A DNA stretch of 64,000 bases from Adenanthera pavonina (GCA_026686845.1 JAIVEN010000012.1:13704501-13768500); one strand, 5' to 3'; positions 48,000 through 60,320 are shown, numbered from the stretch's first letter. Translations and numbers: made by a program. Notes: generated from the sequence alone by a model not told the origin.

Positions 48000-48602
48000 G
48001 GGGATAACAAGGCTATCGGTAAGTGTTTATGAACTTTTCAAATTTGGTTATCCGCATAATCCCATAGCCTTATGTTGAAAATGAGTTGACTTTCTGGTGT
48101 GCATAGTCTCTATATTTGAGGTTATTTGCATAAGGTATGAAGATTTACATTAAAATGAGATCTTTCGTGAACCTTGGGCCTCTGTAGAATTCGATATTCG
48201 GATAAGGTCTCTACCTTATGCGCATAACCTAGTTTGTTTGCTTATTTCTATGTGTATTGTGTCATTCAATTTCAGGATAACCTACCTACCTTATCCACAT
48301 AACTTTACTTCCAGAGAAGAAGTTCCCAAAGTGAGAACGTTATCCGCATAAGGAGACAAGGTTGTCTAGATAACCTATTGTTTGTCAACTTTTTGTATGC
48401 CCTTTGTGAAACCTCTTTTCATGATAACGTGGTATGCTTATTCGGATAACTCTTCTCTCCCCCTATCTCAACTTGTTAATGCAGACAACCTAAAGACCTT
48501 ATCTGCATAACCTAGCAAACCATGGCTTCGCATACAGTTTCTAAAGCTTGTTATTGGCATAACCTCCATATATTATGCGCATAATCTCGAGACTATTTAT
48601 AG
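48000..48602 (+). repeat. Palindrome units and TATA-like motif in the pol-ORF3 spacer of element D
   Basis: The spacer carries units of the same core as the D LTR: GGTTATCCGCATAAT (48045-48059), ACGTTATCCGCATAAGG (48339-48355), CTTATCTGCATAACC (48499-48513) and further degenerate copies. An AT motif CTATTTATAG ends at 48602, about 180 bases before the ORF3 ATG. This mirrors the LTR order array, TATA, transcript. Confidence 0.75.
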
Positions 48603-48781
48603 GATCCTCCAATTTTCAGCAAAACCTTATGCAAAAAACCTAACCCTATCCTGAAAACCTTCAATTGTACTCCTCAAGCTTTCCAAAATCTCCAAAGACT
48701 CATTCAATTTCCTGCTTTCAAAACTCTTTTCAGCCTATTCTAAATCTCTTTTACCATCCCAAATCATCTGGAATCATTGAT

Positions 48782-50890
48782 ATGGCAAAGACTAAGGGTG
48801 GCAATCAAGGGGAATGACCATAGTGTAACGTAAAGTCAAAATAATCTTTGAAATCACCTAGTCAAGGGAAGACAAAAGCTGAAGCTGGGTCGAGTATTCC
48901 AGCGAAGAAGCCCAGAACACAAAAGCCTAAGGAAATTCCAGAATCAGAACCTCAGGTTGACACACACGTAAGTTCTTCTGCTACTGAATCTGAGGAAGCA
49001 TTAATTATAGATGAGTTGATTGGTATAAGAATTTTAAAAGAGTCATATGAGACTAATTTCAAAAAGCATAAGGTAGTCAACCTCACTTTGTTAGAATAGA
49101 AGAATTTCTAGTGAGGAATAAGTTTGATTCTGCTGGGCTGGTAGAAAAATATAGAGGACTGATTAAACTAAAGGAGGATTATGATGAGGAAGTTGTGCGT
49201 GCTTAGTATAATTCTCTAAGAATTAACCATGACACAAAGGTGCTTGAAGTAAGATTGAGGAAGAGATGGATTGCCTTGCTCCCTAACTTGCTGTGTGAAA
49301 TTTTGTGTTTGCCTACTGGAGGAATAAGGGTGAACAATGAGACCTCAAAGTATCTTGTTGAAAATGAAGATGTTAATGAGGACACTGAGGGAGAAGCCAA
49401 CTACAAATGGAGCACAACAATATCAAGGTTGCTCAGGCAGAGGCAAAATGTGCCTTTTGAAGAAAAAATAGCTCCAACTCTATTAAGTATTGAGAACAGG
49501 GTTCTCCACTATATTGTCTCATGCATGTTCTTCAACAAGAGTGGAGGCTTCAATTACCTATCCAGAGGGGAATTTTAAGTCATGTTGTTGCTGATAAAGG
49601 ATGTGGAAAGCAAGAACCTACAGACAGGACTTTCAGCTGCTATATGGGCATATTATCACCAAGGTTCTGAAATTTCACAACATTCTACATATTAAGAAAG
49701 GCCCTACACTACTTCCAGAGGAATTCAGTGTGAAAGTTTTATAGAAGATGGAAATGAGCATGGAGAATGGTAGATGGGTTGACAAGAAGAGGGATATTTA
49801 AATTGGTTCTGAGTCCATAGCTACCTCCAAAAGTATTTCAGTTGGTAATTCCAATTCATCTCCATCCACACCCTCTGATGCACCTCAATCCTTGCAACCT
49901 GAGCCTCATACACCTTCTCCCACTCAGAGCAAACCTGATGAAATCCCAACCACTAACCTACCTACTCCCTTAGATATTCCTATACTATACAAAAACCTAT
50001 TCCAAATTGCAATGGCCACTAGGAAAGAATATAGCGAAGACATGATCAATCTTGGGTATCTTATTGCTGAGACACAGGAGAAATTTGAGACTAAATTTGA
50101 AAGTCTCACCCAAGAAGTGAAACTCCTACATGAGAAAATTGCCTCTGGTGTTCCTTAGCCTTCTTCTTCACTAATCCAACCACCACCTCCCATATACACT
50201 GAACCAACTGCTTCTGCATAATCACCTGCTCTATCAGAGGACCTAGGTCCTAATCTAGACTATGGTCTTAAGGAAGAAGCTGTCAATGATCCAAGTGGAG
50301 CTTTAGTTCTCTTACCTGAAGGTGATTTCATTCACTAAATTTATCTTCATTACCGAAGACAAGAGATTAATGATCTCTTTCTTCCTCTCCCTGACCCTAT
50401 CTTTTTTGAGGGCATCGGTTATCTTGTTGAGGCAACTGTGCATGAAATCATCACCATTGCCTCTGATTCTGAACCCTTTCCTGCACCACTTTCCACTGTC
50501 TCACCTTCACCTATGATACCTGATATACAGTGCATTCCTGTGTTCTCTTCTGTTCCTCCTGCTCCTGTTACTATGCCACTTTAGCCAGTCCCAGTGTCCA
50601 CTATTCCTGCTCAACTCTCCACCCTTCCTTTTTCACTGGATGAAAGAATTCGAAGGATTCGAGCATGGAATGAGAAGCTTTATCAGGACATTGCTAGGAT
50701 GGATGCTTGTGTTGGTCAAATCCTCCCTGTTACTAATGACAAAAACAGGGAGAATGAAAAGAAAGATGAGGATAAGGAAAAAGAAGAGAAGAAAGAAAAG
50801 GAAGAAAACGAGGAGAAGAAAAGGAGGAAATCTAAGAAAAAGAAAAAGTCCACTCCTTCAAAGAAGAAATCTAAGAAGAACGAAAGTTAA
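48782..50890 (+). pseudogene. Element D third ORF
   Basis: Starts MAKTKGGNQG, close to MARVKNPEAG of element A. Stops follow soon, but the homology goes on in pieces: a basic N-terminus (KKPRTQKPKEIPE), LKESYETNFKKHKVVN, EVRLRKRWIALLPN.., ENRVLHYIVSCMFFNKSGGFNYL (matching VRILYYIVFRIIFNKGGSFN of A), a helical stretch (TQEKFETKFESLTQEVKLLHEKIA), a long Pro/Ser-rich linker, and a strongly charged Lys/Glu tail (50743-50890) with coiled-coil character. About 700 codons overall, longer than in A through the linker. No membrane helix seen. Confidence 0.75.
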
Positions 50891-51166
50891 CTTGATTTGC
50901 CGTTTTTTTTTAATGTCTTGTTTTGGTTGGTTTGCCCTGTTTTTGCTTCTGTGCTTATAATGAATAGTTATAATACAATGAATTTCTTTCTATGAACCTT
51001 GTTTATACTTGGTGTTCTTTTTCTGTGAACTCTACTTATTCATGGTGTTCCTTGTTCTGAAAGTGTGCACTATATTATTTGACTTTATTTAAACTATGCA
51101 CATGTTAAGAGGGAGCTTTATGCAAACCCAAGTACTAACAATAAATTTAAGTTGTTTTGTCATCAT

Positions 51167-51181
51167 TAAAAAAAGGGAGAA
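51167..51181 (+). promoter_or_regulatory. Polypurine tract of element D
   Basis: AAAAAAAGGGAGAA just before the 3' LTR start TGTTAATTCAGATG. Confidence 0.85.
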
Positions 51182-51539
51182 TGTTAATTCAGATGTTTTA
51201 ATGATTCTAAAACAAATGAGCTTGGAGATCCAATATCAAAGGAATACAAGTGAAACGAAGAACAAAGTTGGAGTTTCCTGTTAATTGAAGAACTGTTTCA
51301 CATACATAAGGAAATTATCTATAAAAGAAGGTAGTTGAGCTTTGAATTTCAATTAACCCAATATTAAATTAGATGACTAATTGAATGATTAATGATTCGC
51401 TCATGATTTTAAAATGATTTTTTATGAAACGAGCTATCTTATAAGGATAAAGTCTCAATTTCAAAGATATTTCTAAGTATTTACCATGTTTTCAAGAAAA
51501 TATTTTACCTTATAAGCATAACCAATGGAGGTTATGGGG

Positions 51540-52206
51540 ATAAAGACTCAATCTCAAGGCTTTTCCAAAGTCCATTCTTTAATTTCATGAAAAGGAATTG
51601 AGGTTATCCGCATAACACAGTTTGGGTGTCAAGTTCTCAAGTCTGTCCACATGGTTATTTTGATAAGGTAGGCACCTTATTTGCATAACAAAGGGAATAG
51701 TAAAGGCAAGTGGTACTGTACAGCCTGTTATTCGCATAACCTAGACAGGTTGTCCGGATAACATGTGTCACAGAGCACATGGACTCCTCTATTAAACAGG
51801 TTATCTGCATAACTGAGGGCAGTTATCCGCATAACTTATATTTCAGAGTACTTGAACTTTCCTCGGGAAAACAAGTTATCCACATAACCAAGGGCAATTA
51901 TCCGTATAACCTATATTTCAGAGAACTTGAACTTTCCTCAGGTAAATAGGTTATCTGCATAACCTCGTGAGGTTATCCTGATAACCTAAGTTTCATAAAA
52001 ACCCAGTTTGAGAAAAACTTAATGTTATCCTAATAACTGAGTAGGTTTTCATGAAAATGAGTTTAAGCTAAAACTTAGTCATTGTGGGTAGCACGTTATC
52101 CGTATAACCTGGTAAGGTTATCCGCATAATGAAAACTCTATGTTGAAAACAAAGGCAAACAGCTACCCGTTATTCGCATAACCTGAGGAGGTTATCCGCA
52201 TAACCT
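51540..52206 (+). repeat. U3 palindrome array of element D
   Basis: Units of GGTTATCCGCATAACC, an imperfect 16-bp palindrome (14 of 16 positions symmetric), for example 52190-52205, with many variants (GTTATTCGCATAACC, GTTATCCTGATAACC). They come in pairs separated by short spacers, for example around 51820-51860. Confidence 0.85.
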
Positions 52207-52298
52207 CTGTCAGATGAATTTAATGTGGTAGGTAAATAGTTATTTTACTGAGAGTAACAACTAATCTTTGTTTCTAATGGATAATTTTGCCCCAAAAC

Positions 52299-52306
52299 TA
52301 TAAATA
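52299..52306 (+). promoter_or_regulatory. TATA box in 3' LTR of element D
   Basis: TATAAATA in CCCAAAACTATAAATAAG. Confidence 0.55.
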
Positions 52307-52840
52307 AGATCTCATTTAAGTTATCGGGCAATGAGAAAAATAATAAATATGTTAAAACTTTGCTAATTTAAATTTTGATTCATTCAAAGCTTACCTACCC
52401 TCTATTTTGCTCATTCATTGTATCTTAACCTTCATATCCACTTTTTTAATAGAGTTTTCATTCCATAAACATCTACACACTTGTAAAGAGTACTTAGTGT
52501 GAGATTACACTATGGGAGATAGTCTTACTCTTGAGTGAGAAGAGTGAGAGAACTTGTTTTAGTCCAAAGTTTAAGCCGATATTATGATGCTGTCATTGCA
52601 AGAACCCATTTAAATTTTGCAAGAAATCATGGAGAAATCCTAAGTGATGGCTTGGGGACTGGACGTAGGTCAAGTGGAATAGACCGAATCAGGATAAACT
52701 ATTGAGTCCTCTTCCCTTTACTCTTTACTTCTTATACTCTGTTTTCAGTAATCTTTTTGTATCACTATTGTATTTCATCTTTACAGAAAAATTTCAATCT
52801 TCCTAATTCACCCCCTCTTGGAAAGTCAACTGAACTAACA

Positions 52841-53401
52841 CGTCTTTCAGAAACTTAATCATGAAAGCATGTTTCAACAAATGAATTTAGAGATCAAAAA
52901 TTCAAATTTCAAAGTTTTGTGAAGAGTTTTGAAAATACGTATTTTGAGATATGGAAATTAGTACAAAGAGCATTCGAGCAAAGTCATCATTCACATTGTA
53001 TTTCTGAAATTCCAATTTCCATCATCCAACAGATAAATTTTGAGGGTTATTAAAGTACTGAAACAGCATGTAAGCTACTGAACTTCATCTGATGAGCATC
53101 TAAGTTCGAATATTGAGCATGCTAATTCATACAAAAACACAATTTAACATGGAAATTTGTCTAATAACCTTTTGAAATGTGAATTTCAAACTCTTGAACT
53201 TAAAGATATGGCCCAAAAGTTCCAATTTTCAGCTTCCTTCAGCATCTTTTGATTGTGCAGGTTTGATTAACTCTAGTATACATATTTGTTATCATCTAAA
53301 CTCATGTGGAATGCTTGCAACACCTCTTAATCATACTCCGATGCTAAAGTTAGTATTAATTTAATGTTAGAAACTTTAAATAGATTCAAATAAAGGTTTG
53401 A
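52841..53401 (-). repeat. Pol-ORF3 spacer of element E with hairpin units
   Basis: Aligns with the spacer of element A (about 30680-31230): GCATGTTTCAACA(G/A)A(C/T)GAATTT, ACTCCGATGCTAAAGTTAG. Degenerate hairpin units remain at about 52880-53110. Its ORF3-side end is cut by element D. Confidence 0.75.
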
Positions 53402-54990
53402 TTACAATTCATTGGGATTTACCATTCTCAATTCTTTTCTGATTTTGCATTGTTTGTCTTCTACAAGTGACTTAGTCAAAATGTCAGCAATTTGATCTTC
53501 AGTAGGGATGTATTCCAATTTGATGTCTCCTTTCAAAATACATGATCCTTACTTGAATGTGCTTTGTCCTTGAATGCATGACAGAATTCTTTGTGATGTT
53601 GATTGCTCTTTGGTTATCACATTTTATTGGTATCTCCTTCATCTCAATCTCAAGATCTTCAAGTTGCTACTTCATCCAAAGGACTTGAGCACAAGAGCTG
53701 CAGCTGCAACATATTTAGCTTATGCTATGGAGAGAGCCACACTTTTTTGCTTCTTACTAAACCATGAAACCAAGATCCTCCAAGAAACTGACACGTTCCA
53801 CCTGTGCTTTTTCTATCAGTTTTGGATCTAGTAAAGTTAGCATCAATACATCCTGTGAGTCCCTCTCCATTGTCTTTTGGATACCAAAGTCCTATCTGTG
53901 ATGTTCCAATTAGATATCTGAAAATTCTTTTCACAATTGTTGCATAGGACTCTTTACGATATGATTAGAACCTTGCACACATACAGATGCTAAACATAAT
54001 ATCAGGTCTACTAGCTGTTAGATGTAGTAAGGAGCCAATCATTCTCTTATACTGAGTTATGTCAAAGAGTTTTCCCCTATCAAGTTTTGTTGTAATAGCC
54101 ATAGGAGTCCTCATTGACTTGGTGTTTTCCATCCCAAGCTTTTTCAGCAGCTTCATTAGATATTTTGATTGATTGAGGAAGATGTCATCATCATATTGCT
54201 TAGTTTGCAAACTAAGGAAGAAGTTGAGCTCACCCATCATTGACATTTTGAATTCACCCTGCATTAACTTAGAGAAATTCTTGCAGAGAGATTCATTAGT
54301 AGCACCAAATATAATATCATCAACATAAATTTGAATAATAAGTAAGTCTTCACTTTCTTTCTTGGCGAACAGAGTTATATCTACTTTTCTACTATTAAAT
54401 TCCTTTTCAATTAGAAAATTACTTGGCCTTTTATACCATGCTCTAGGAGATTGTTTTAAGCCATAAAGAGCATTCTTTAGTTTATAGACATGATTTGGTT
54501 TTGTTGAGTCCTCAAAACTTGGAGGTTGATCAACATAAACCTCTTCCATGATATATCTATTCAAAAAAGCACTTTTTTACATCCATTTGATATAACATTA
54601 TGTTTTTCACGCATGCATAGGCCAAGAGGATTCTTATTGCTTCCAATCTTGCAACTGGAGCAAACTTCTTCTTGATTATATCCTTTGGCAACTAATCTTG
54701 CTTTATTTCTAATGATTGTTCTTGATTCATCGAGCTTATTTCTAAAAACCTATTTAGTTCCAATAATAGGGTGATCTTTGGGTCTAGGCACTAAATCTCA
54801 AACTTGATTTCTTTCAAGCTGATTTAGTTCTTCTTGTATAGTTAGTATCTAATATTCATCAGTTAAGGTTTCTTCAGCACACTTAGGTTCAATTTGAGAA
54901 ATAAATGCATAGTTGTTTATTTTATCCCTAAGTTGTCTTCTAGTTTTAACATTCTCTTGAACATTTTCAATTACTTGGTCAACTGGATTA
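53402..54990 (-). pseudogene. Element E reverse transcriptase and RNase H
   Basis: Minus strand. The longest open run (54564-53965) has MEEVYVDQPPSFEDSTKP, VYKLKNALYGLKQSPRAWY, YVDDIIFGATNESLC (catalytic) and MMGELNFFLSLQ. RNase H has DANFTRSKTDRKSTGG, with the first Asp context changed (CIDAN). Upstream, a frameshift in DVKSAF (near 54573) and a deletion between YNQEE and FAPVAR (near 54672) break the N-terminal part. It ends at TAA 53402-53404. Confidence 0.87.
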
Positions 54991-55004
54991 TTCCTTTGAT
55001 ATTT

Positions 55005-55526
55005 TCAAGCTCTAGGGAGTTCTTGAGAGATTTCTTCGTTGTTTTCAAATTCAAGATCTTTATCCTGAATATCTTCCTCTACATTAGTAGATTCAGATAT
55101 TTTTGGAGGTTCAGTTTTATCTTCTCCATAAAGACTTAAGTTCTTAAAGCTGAAAATAAGATCATCTTCATCAATGACATGCTTAGAAACAATTTCATTT
55201 TCAATAAACACAACATGCACAGATTCTTCTATAGTTCTAATATTTTTATTGAAAACCTTATATGCTTTACTTCTACTTAAATAGCCAAGAAATATACCTT
55301 CATCTGATTTGGCATTAAACTTACCCAGATTCTCTTTTCTATTGTTATGAATGAAGCATTTGCAGCCGAATACATGTAGGCGTGAGAGATTTGGCTTCCT
55401 TCCTTTGTAGAGCCTATAAGGTGTCTTCCCCAAAATTTGTATGATGTAGGCTCTGTTGATGATATAGCTTGCTATGTTTACTACATCAGCTTAGAAAACT
55501 TGAGGAAGTTCCTTTTTATTCAGTAT
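55005..55526 (-). pseudogene. Element E integrase C-terminal part
   Basis: Minus strand reads GKTPYRLYKGRKPNLSRLHV, FGCKCFIHN, SDEGIFLGYLSRSKAYKVFN, then an acidic region (SKHVIDEDDL...VEEDIQDKDLEFENNEEISQ). It is the piece of integrase left on the low-coordinate side of solo LTR F. Confidence 0.87.
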
Positions 55527-57131
55527 TGTTAGATATGTTGGCTTCCTAAGAATGGGGTGAATTGGAAAGAATAAAATTTTCTGTAAAAGTCAAGAGTGTG
55601 GTGAAAACAAAAGAGACAGTAAAACAGAGTATAAAGGAATAATAATGTAAAAGCAGTAAAAGAGAGGGGAAGACACAGATGTTTATCCTGGTTCAATCTC
55701 TTTATCTTGACCTACGTCCAGTCCCCAAGCAACTACTTGAGATTATCCACTATCTTGCAAAATTCAGTAGACTTCTTGCAATTGCGTCAGTACAACTTTG
55801 ATACTTTGTTCTTAGAGCTTACAACCACCCTTTTTGCACTCTAGCTAAGTGCTTCCCAAATCCCTTGTGATATCCCCTCACAAGAAAATCTTTCTTCCAG
55901 ATGAAGATATGATTTATTACAAAGAATGAACTCTCTAATTTAAAGTGTATATGAAATTTGAAGTACAGAAGAATGAAGTATGAGAGTAAGAGACTTTGAG
56001 AATTTGACAGAGTTTCAGTATATACAATGTTAATTCGTTACCCACAACTTCAGATAAAGTTCTATTTATAGATTTAGGTCTTAAATATACGTCAGAGACA
56101 AGATCTATCCACTAGAGACATTACCCAATAGTTACTCTGAAAAACTATCCAATTTAATGCTTCTGACACTCAAAGTTTGAATTTTGGTTAGTCAACAGAT
56201 AAATTTCACAGATATTGAAAGTTAAAGACTTCAACATTGTACTTCAAAGTTTTTTCTGTTATGAAGCAAAGTTTGAATTTTGATCTTTGAAAAATATTTC
56301 TGTGTTGGAACATATGAATTTTCAAGTTAAAGTTTCTCTTATAAGTGTAAACGGTTGTCCCATATTGCTACAGTGCCTTCGAAGTTTGAATTTTGGTGCC
56401 CAAAATTCGTCTACCAGTGGACAACTCAATAAGGCACAATAGTTCATCTTTTTGAAATTCAAATTTTCAAGATTCAAAGTTCATCTGTCAAAGAGAACTC
56501 TTATCAAACTTAATTTAAAGTTCAAATTTCTTAATTCCAACATTCATAACAGACTTGCAAACTTTGTTTCTAAAGTTCGAATTTTCAAAGTTAAAGTTTG
56601 TCTGTCGGTAAGCTAATTTTGGACTCTTTTTAAATTTCACTTTCATATAAGCTTTGAAATATCCTCAGATGAATTTTTCATTTTTATGAATTGTATTTTA
56701 TCATAAATTTGAATTTTCAAAACTCAAAGTTCATCTGTCAGAAAAGACTCTCATCAGACTCATGTCAAAGTTCGAATTTCTGCATTCAAAGTTTGTCTAT
56801 CAGAGGAATCTCTTTTCTGACTAACCTATTTTCAATTCGAATTTCAAATTTCAAAAGTCAAAGCAATAGATCAGCTTTAGCACTTTAAAGTTCTTATGTT
56901 AGTGGGTGTTTTTCAAGTATTCCATGAATTAACATGGAATCAGATTTCTAAAAACATTCTCTTGCCAATTCAAAATCTTTTACTCAAATTAAACATAGTA
57001 AGAAATCCTATATCTAATCTAGTGTTGATTTTACTTGGATTTCTCTATTTGGGATCTTCGATGCATCTTTGATATCTTTTCTCCAAGCTCTAGAAGGTTG
57101 GTTTAGAATTATCAAAACACTTGATTCAACA
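55527..57131 (-). mobile_element. F: solo LTR inserted in the integrase of element E
   Basis: Plus strand TGTTAGATATGTTGGCTTCC to CTTGATTCAACA. AGTAT flanks both sides (55522-55526 and 57132-57136), a perfect duplication. It has a hairpin array (about 56900-56150), TATA box and U5 as in G. No internal region. Confidence 0.92.
56063..56070 (-). promoter_or_regulatory. LTR TATA box of F
   Basis: TATTTATA on plus (TATAAATA on minus), conserved context CTAAATCTATAAATA. Confidence 0.55.
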
Positions 57132-58099
57132 AGTATTGCTCTAGCCATTTCTCCAATTATTCTGTTTTTCCTTACTGCCACTCCATTTTACTGAGGGGTT
57201 CTTGGTACTGAGAAGTTGTGATCAATTCCATGCTCTTCACAGTACTCCAGAAAGCTTAAGTTTTCAAATTCTTCTTCATGATCAGACCTGATAGACACAA
57301 TGGAAATACCTTTTTCATTTTGCACATTCTTAGCCAAGGTTACAAATGCATCAAATGTTTCACTTTTGGAAGAAAGAAACAAAGTCCAGATAAATCTAGA
57401 GTAATCATCTACAATCACAATCACATACAAGTTTCCACCAATGATTTTTACTCTAGGTAGACCTATCAAATCCATATGCAATAATTACAGTGGTCTAGAT
57501 GTGGTGATTACATTTTTAGATTTGAATGATAATTTAGTTTGTTTCCCTTTGAGGTATGCATCACATTCTTTATCCTTTTCAAAGGAGATATTTGGTAAAC
57601 CAGTGACTAAATCATTCTTAATTAATTTTGCTAATTAGTTCATGTTAACATGTACCAATCTTCTATGCCACAACCAACTATCATTATCTTTACTAATTAA
57701 ACATATAGAATCTAGGGTAGGAAGTTCTCCAAGGTCAATAGTATAGCAGTTACCACCTCTTTAAACTCTGAGAATTACTTTACGATCACTTTTTCGGATG
57801 ACCAAGCAGAACTTTGAGTCAAATAGTACCTAGTTCCCTTTGTCACATGTCTGACTCACACTCAACAGGTTGTGGTTGAGTCCAACTACAAACAACACCT
57901 CTTCTATAGATGTTTCAGGATTTTTGCCCACAATTCCAATGCCAACTATTCTGCCATATTGGTCACCTCCAAATGTCACATTTCCTCCTTTCTTGTCTCT
58001 AAGGGCGATGAACTTCTCTTTATCACCAGTCATATGACTTGAGCAAGCACTGTTCATATAGCATTTGTTATTTTTTCTTATTCTAAGATAAACCTGCAA
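57132..58099 (-). pseudogene. Element E protease and integrase core
   Basis: Minus strand. Protease site reads YMNSACSSHMTGD: the catalytic Asp is Asn. Next IEEVLFVVGLNHNLLSVS, the zinc-binding part (LWHRRLVHVN...CDAYLKGKQ, one Cys changed to Tyr) and the integrase core with the first Asp (MHMDLIGLP) and second Asp (SIRSDHEEEFEN). At the third site the sequence is NGVAVRKNR, where A has NGVVERKNR, so the catalytic Glu is lost, and a stop (TAA) precedes it. The core ends at solo LTR F. Confidence 0.87.
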
Positions 58100-59740
58100 A
58101 ACAAGGTTCAGTTTTTCTTTTTAGGTACCCAAATCTACTTAGGTCCTTTTCTATCAGTGGAATTTTCCCTAGATACAGATGTACCTTTAAGAATTCTACC
58201 TTCTTGCCAAGTCCATTCTTCTTTAATAAACATGAACAGGAAACATGTCCCTTCTTGTTACAGAAGTGGTAGGTGGTAAAGGGACTGCTAGATTGTGATG
58301 CAGGAAGAAAGCAATACAGATAATACTTTTGTTTCACATATTTTGGTTGGACATAAGATTCAATGTGTTTTGAGATGTGACTTTTCTTTTTATGTCCATC
58401 AGCATGCACAAAATATCTCATCAGCAAGTAGATTTTGATTCATGCAAAGATGCAGTATCAGATAATTTGTAATCAGATTTTAATTCGTTAATCTTCTTCT
58501 TTACTAATTTTAATTCTTTTACAGTTTTAATAAACTCATCATGCAGATCATGAAATGCATTTAGCAATTCAGAATAAGAAGGTTCAGATTCATATACCTT
58601 ATCTTCATGATCACTGTTAGATGAGCTTGGAGTATCTTCAGATGCAAGTGTCATCAAGCAGACGTTGACAGTTTCTTCTTCATCTTCATCTTCTTCATAT
58701 GAGCTGTTGCCCCTGATTGATGAGATGTATGCCTTTTCCTTTTTTCCCTTGTCAGTAGCTTTCTTTTCTTTTTCTTACTTTTTGAAGAATTGTGAATAAT
58801 CCCATTTGATGTGCCCTTGCTTTTTGTATTCATAACAGGTGACAGATTCTTTTCCTTCTTTCTTGTTGTCTGCAGTTACTCCTTTCTTAAAGAATCTTTT
58901 ATTTCTTTTCTTGTTGTAAAACCTTCCAAATTTTCTGACCAATATAGCCAGAGTCTCTTCATCCAGATCTTCTTCATTATCAGACTCTTCTTCTTTATCT
59001 TCTGTAGCTTTCAATGCAAGGCCCTTTTTCTTCTTATCTTGACCAACTTCCTTAAAAGCCTTCATTTTACCCTCATACTGCTCAAGGCTACCAAAGAGTG
59101 CTGTGACAGAAACCATTGACTCTCCTCTGACTTCTTCTTGCTATTACTTTTGATTGCCATTCCAGGGGAAGAGCTATAAGGATTTTTCTAACCTTTTCTA
59201 GCTGATTGTACTCCTTGCCAAGACTCTTCAGTTAATTCACAATGAGGGTAAATCTCTTTTGCAGCTCTTTGATACTCTCACCTTCCATCATTCTAAAGCT
59301 TTCATATTCACCAATGCAGGAATTCAATTTGTTCTCCTTTACTCCAATAGTTTCTTGGTGAGCAAATTTTAGAGTGTCCCATATACCCTTAGTTGTGGTA
59401 CATTATGATACTCTATAGAATTCATCTTGGTTAAGTGTACTGACCAGTTAGTGTTTTGTCTTAATGTTGAATAGGACTCTTCTCATGTCTTCCTCATTCC
59501 ACTCCTTTTCTAGCTTCTCTTTGTATTTCCCATCATCCTGCAGTTTCATTGGGACAAAATCCCCTTTTTGGATGACTGACCAGATATCCAGATCAATGGA
59601 CTGGAGATAGATTTGCATCATCATATTCCAATATTCATAATATTCTCCACTGAAGTTAGGAGGTCTATTTGTGTTGTTTCCCTCGGGAAGAATACTCTCT
59701 CCAAAGCTAGCCATTGATTCTCCTGAATTGTAAGATCCTT
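58100..59740 (-). pseudogene. Element E gag (UBN2 type, two zinc knuckles)
   Basis: Minus strand. N-terminus: MASFGESILPEGNN, FSGEYYEYWNMMMQIYLQSI, DLDIWSVIQKGDFVP, then VLFNIKTKH and a stop, DEFYRVS, ENKLNSCIGEYESFRMMEGE. A linker (MKAFKEVGQDKKKKGLA, EEESDNEEDLDEETLAILVR) leads to knuckle 1, CYEYKKQGHIKWDY, in which two Cys are Tyr. A coiled-coil stretch follows (FIKTVKELKLVKKKINELKSD, 58657-58421), then knuckle 2, HFCNKKGHVSCSC. Several frames are used and stops are present. Confidence 0.87.
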
Positions 59741-59754
59741 CACTTGGGAGTCTG

Positions 59755-59767
59755 GGCTTTGATACCA
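59755..59767 (-). promoter_or_regulatory. Primer binding site of element E
   Basis: Minus strand TGGTATCAAAGCC, two bases after the 5' LTR end; initiator methionine tRNA type with one change. Confidence 0.88.
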
Positions 59768-60312
59768 CTTGTTAGGTCTGCTGGCTTTCCAAGAGGGGAT
59801 GAATTGGGAAGTTTTAAATTTTTTTTCAAAAGTATAAGAGAGCAGTGAAAGCAAAAATGACAGAAAAATAGAGTGCAAAATATAACAAAGTAGTAAACAA
59901 GGTAAAGAAAGGAAAGACACAGAGATTTATCCTGGTTTGGTCTCTTTTTCTTGACCTACGTCCAGTCCTCAAGCTACCACTTGAGATGTTCCACTTTCTT
60001 GCAAGAATTTGGTGGGCTCCTTGCAATGCCACAGTACAACTTTATACCCGGTTCCAAGAGCTTACAATTTCACTCATTGCACTTTAGCTAAGTGCTTCCC
60101 AAATCCCTTGTGAAGTCCCCTCACAAGAAAATCTTTCTTCAAGATGAAGATAAAAATGTTTACAACAAGATAAACTCTCTAATGTAGAGTATGTATGACA
60201 GTTGAAGTACAATAGATGAAGTATGTGAGAGCAGAAGGCTTTGACTGAAGAATTTGATAGAGTTTCAATATATACAATATAGATTTGTTACCCACACCTT
60301 CAAATGAAGTTA

Positions 60313-60320
60313 TATTTATA
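60313..60320 (-). promoter_or_regulatory. LTR TATA box of element E
   Basis: TATTTATA on plus, TATAAATA on minus, in the conserved place. Confidence 0.55.

Larger units (their letters stand above)
42042..52840 (+). mobile_element. Element D: second Sirevirus-like family, nested in E
   Basis: Plus strand: truncated 5' LTR (42042-43075), primer site, gag with two CCHC knuckles, protease, integrase, reverse transcriptase, RNase H (to about 47822), spacer with palindromes, third ORF (48782-50890), polypurine tract, 3' LTR (51182-52840). Coding parts are closely related to A and E, but the LTR hairpin core is different (GGTTATCCGCATAACC). No target duplication can be read, because the left junction was deleted. 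Confidence 0.9.
51182..52840 (+). repeat. 3' LTR of element D (1659 bp)
   Basis: TGTTAATTCAGATGTTTTAATGATTC... to CAACTGAACTAACA. U3 carries the palindrome array, a TATA box follows at 52299, and the U5 tail TTCACCCCCTCTTGGAAAGTC is shared with the A/E family. Confidence 0.92.

Noticed and set aside
58811..59119. Hydrophobic 102-codon plus-strand frame that looks like a membrane protein
   Set aside because: It is the antisense of the Lys/Glu-rich gag linker of element E, which always gives Phe, Leu and Ser runs.
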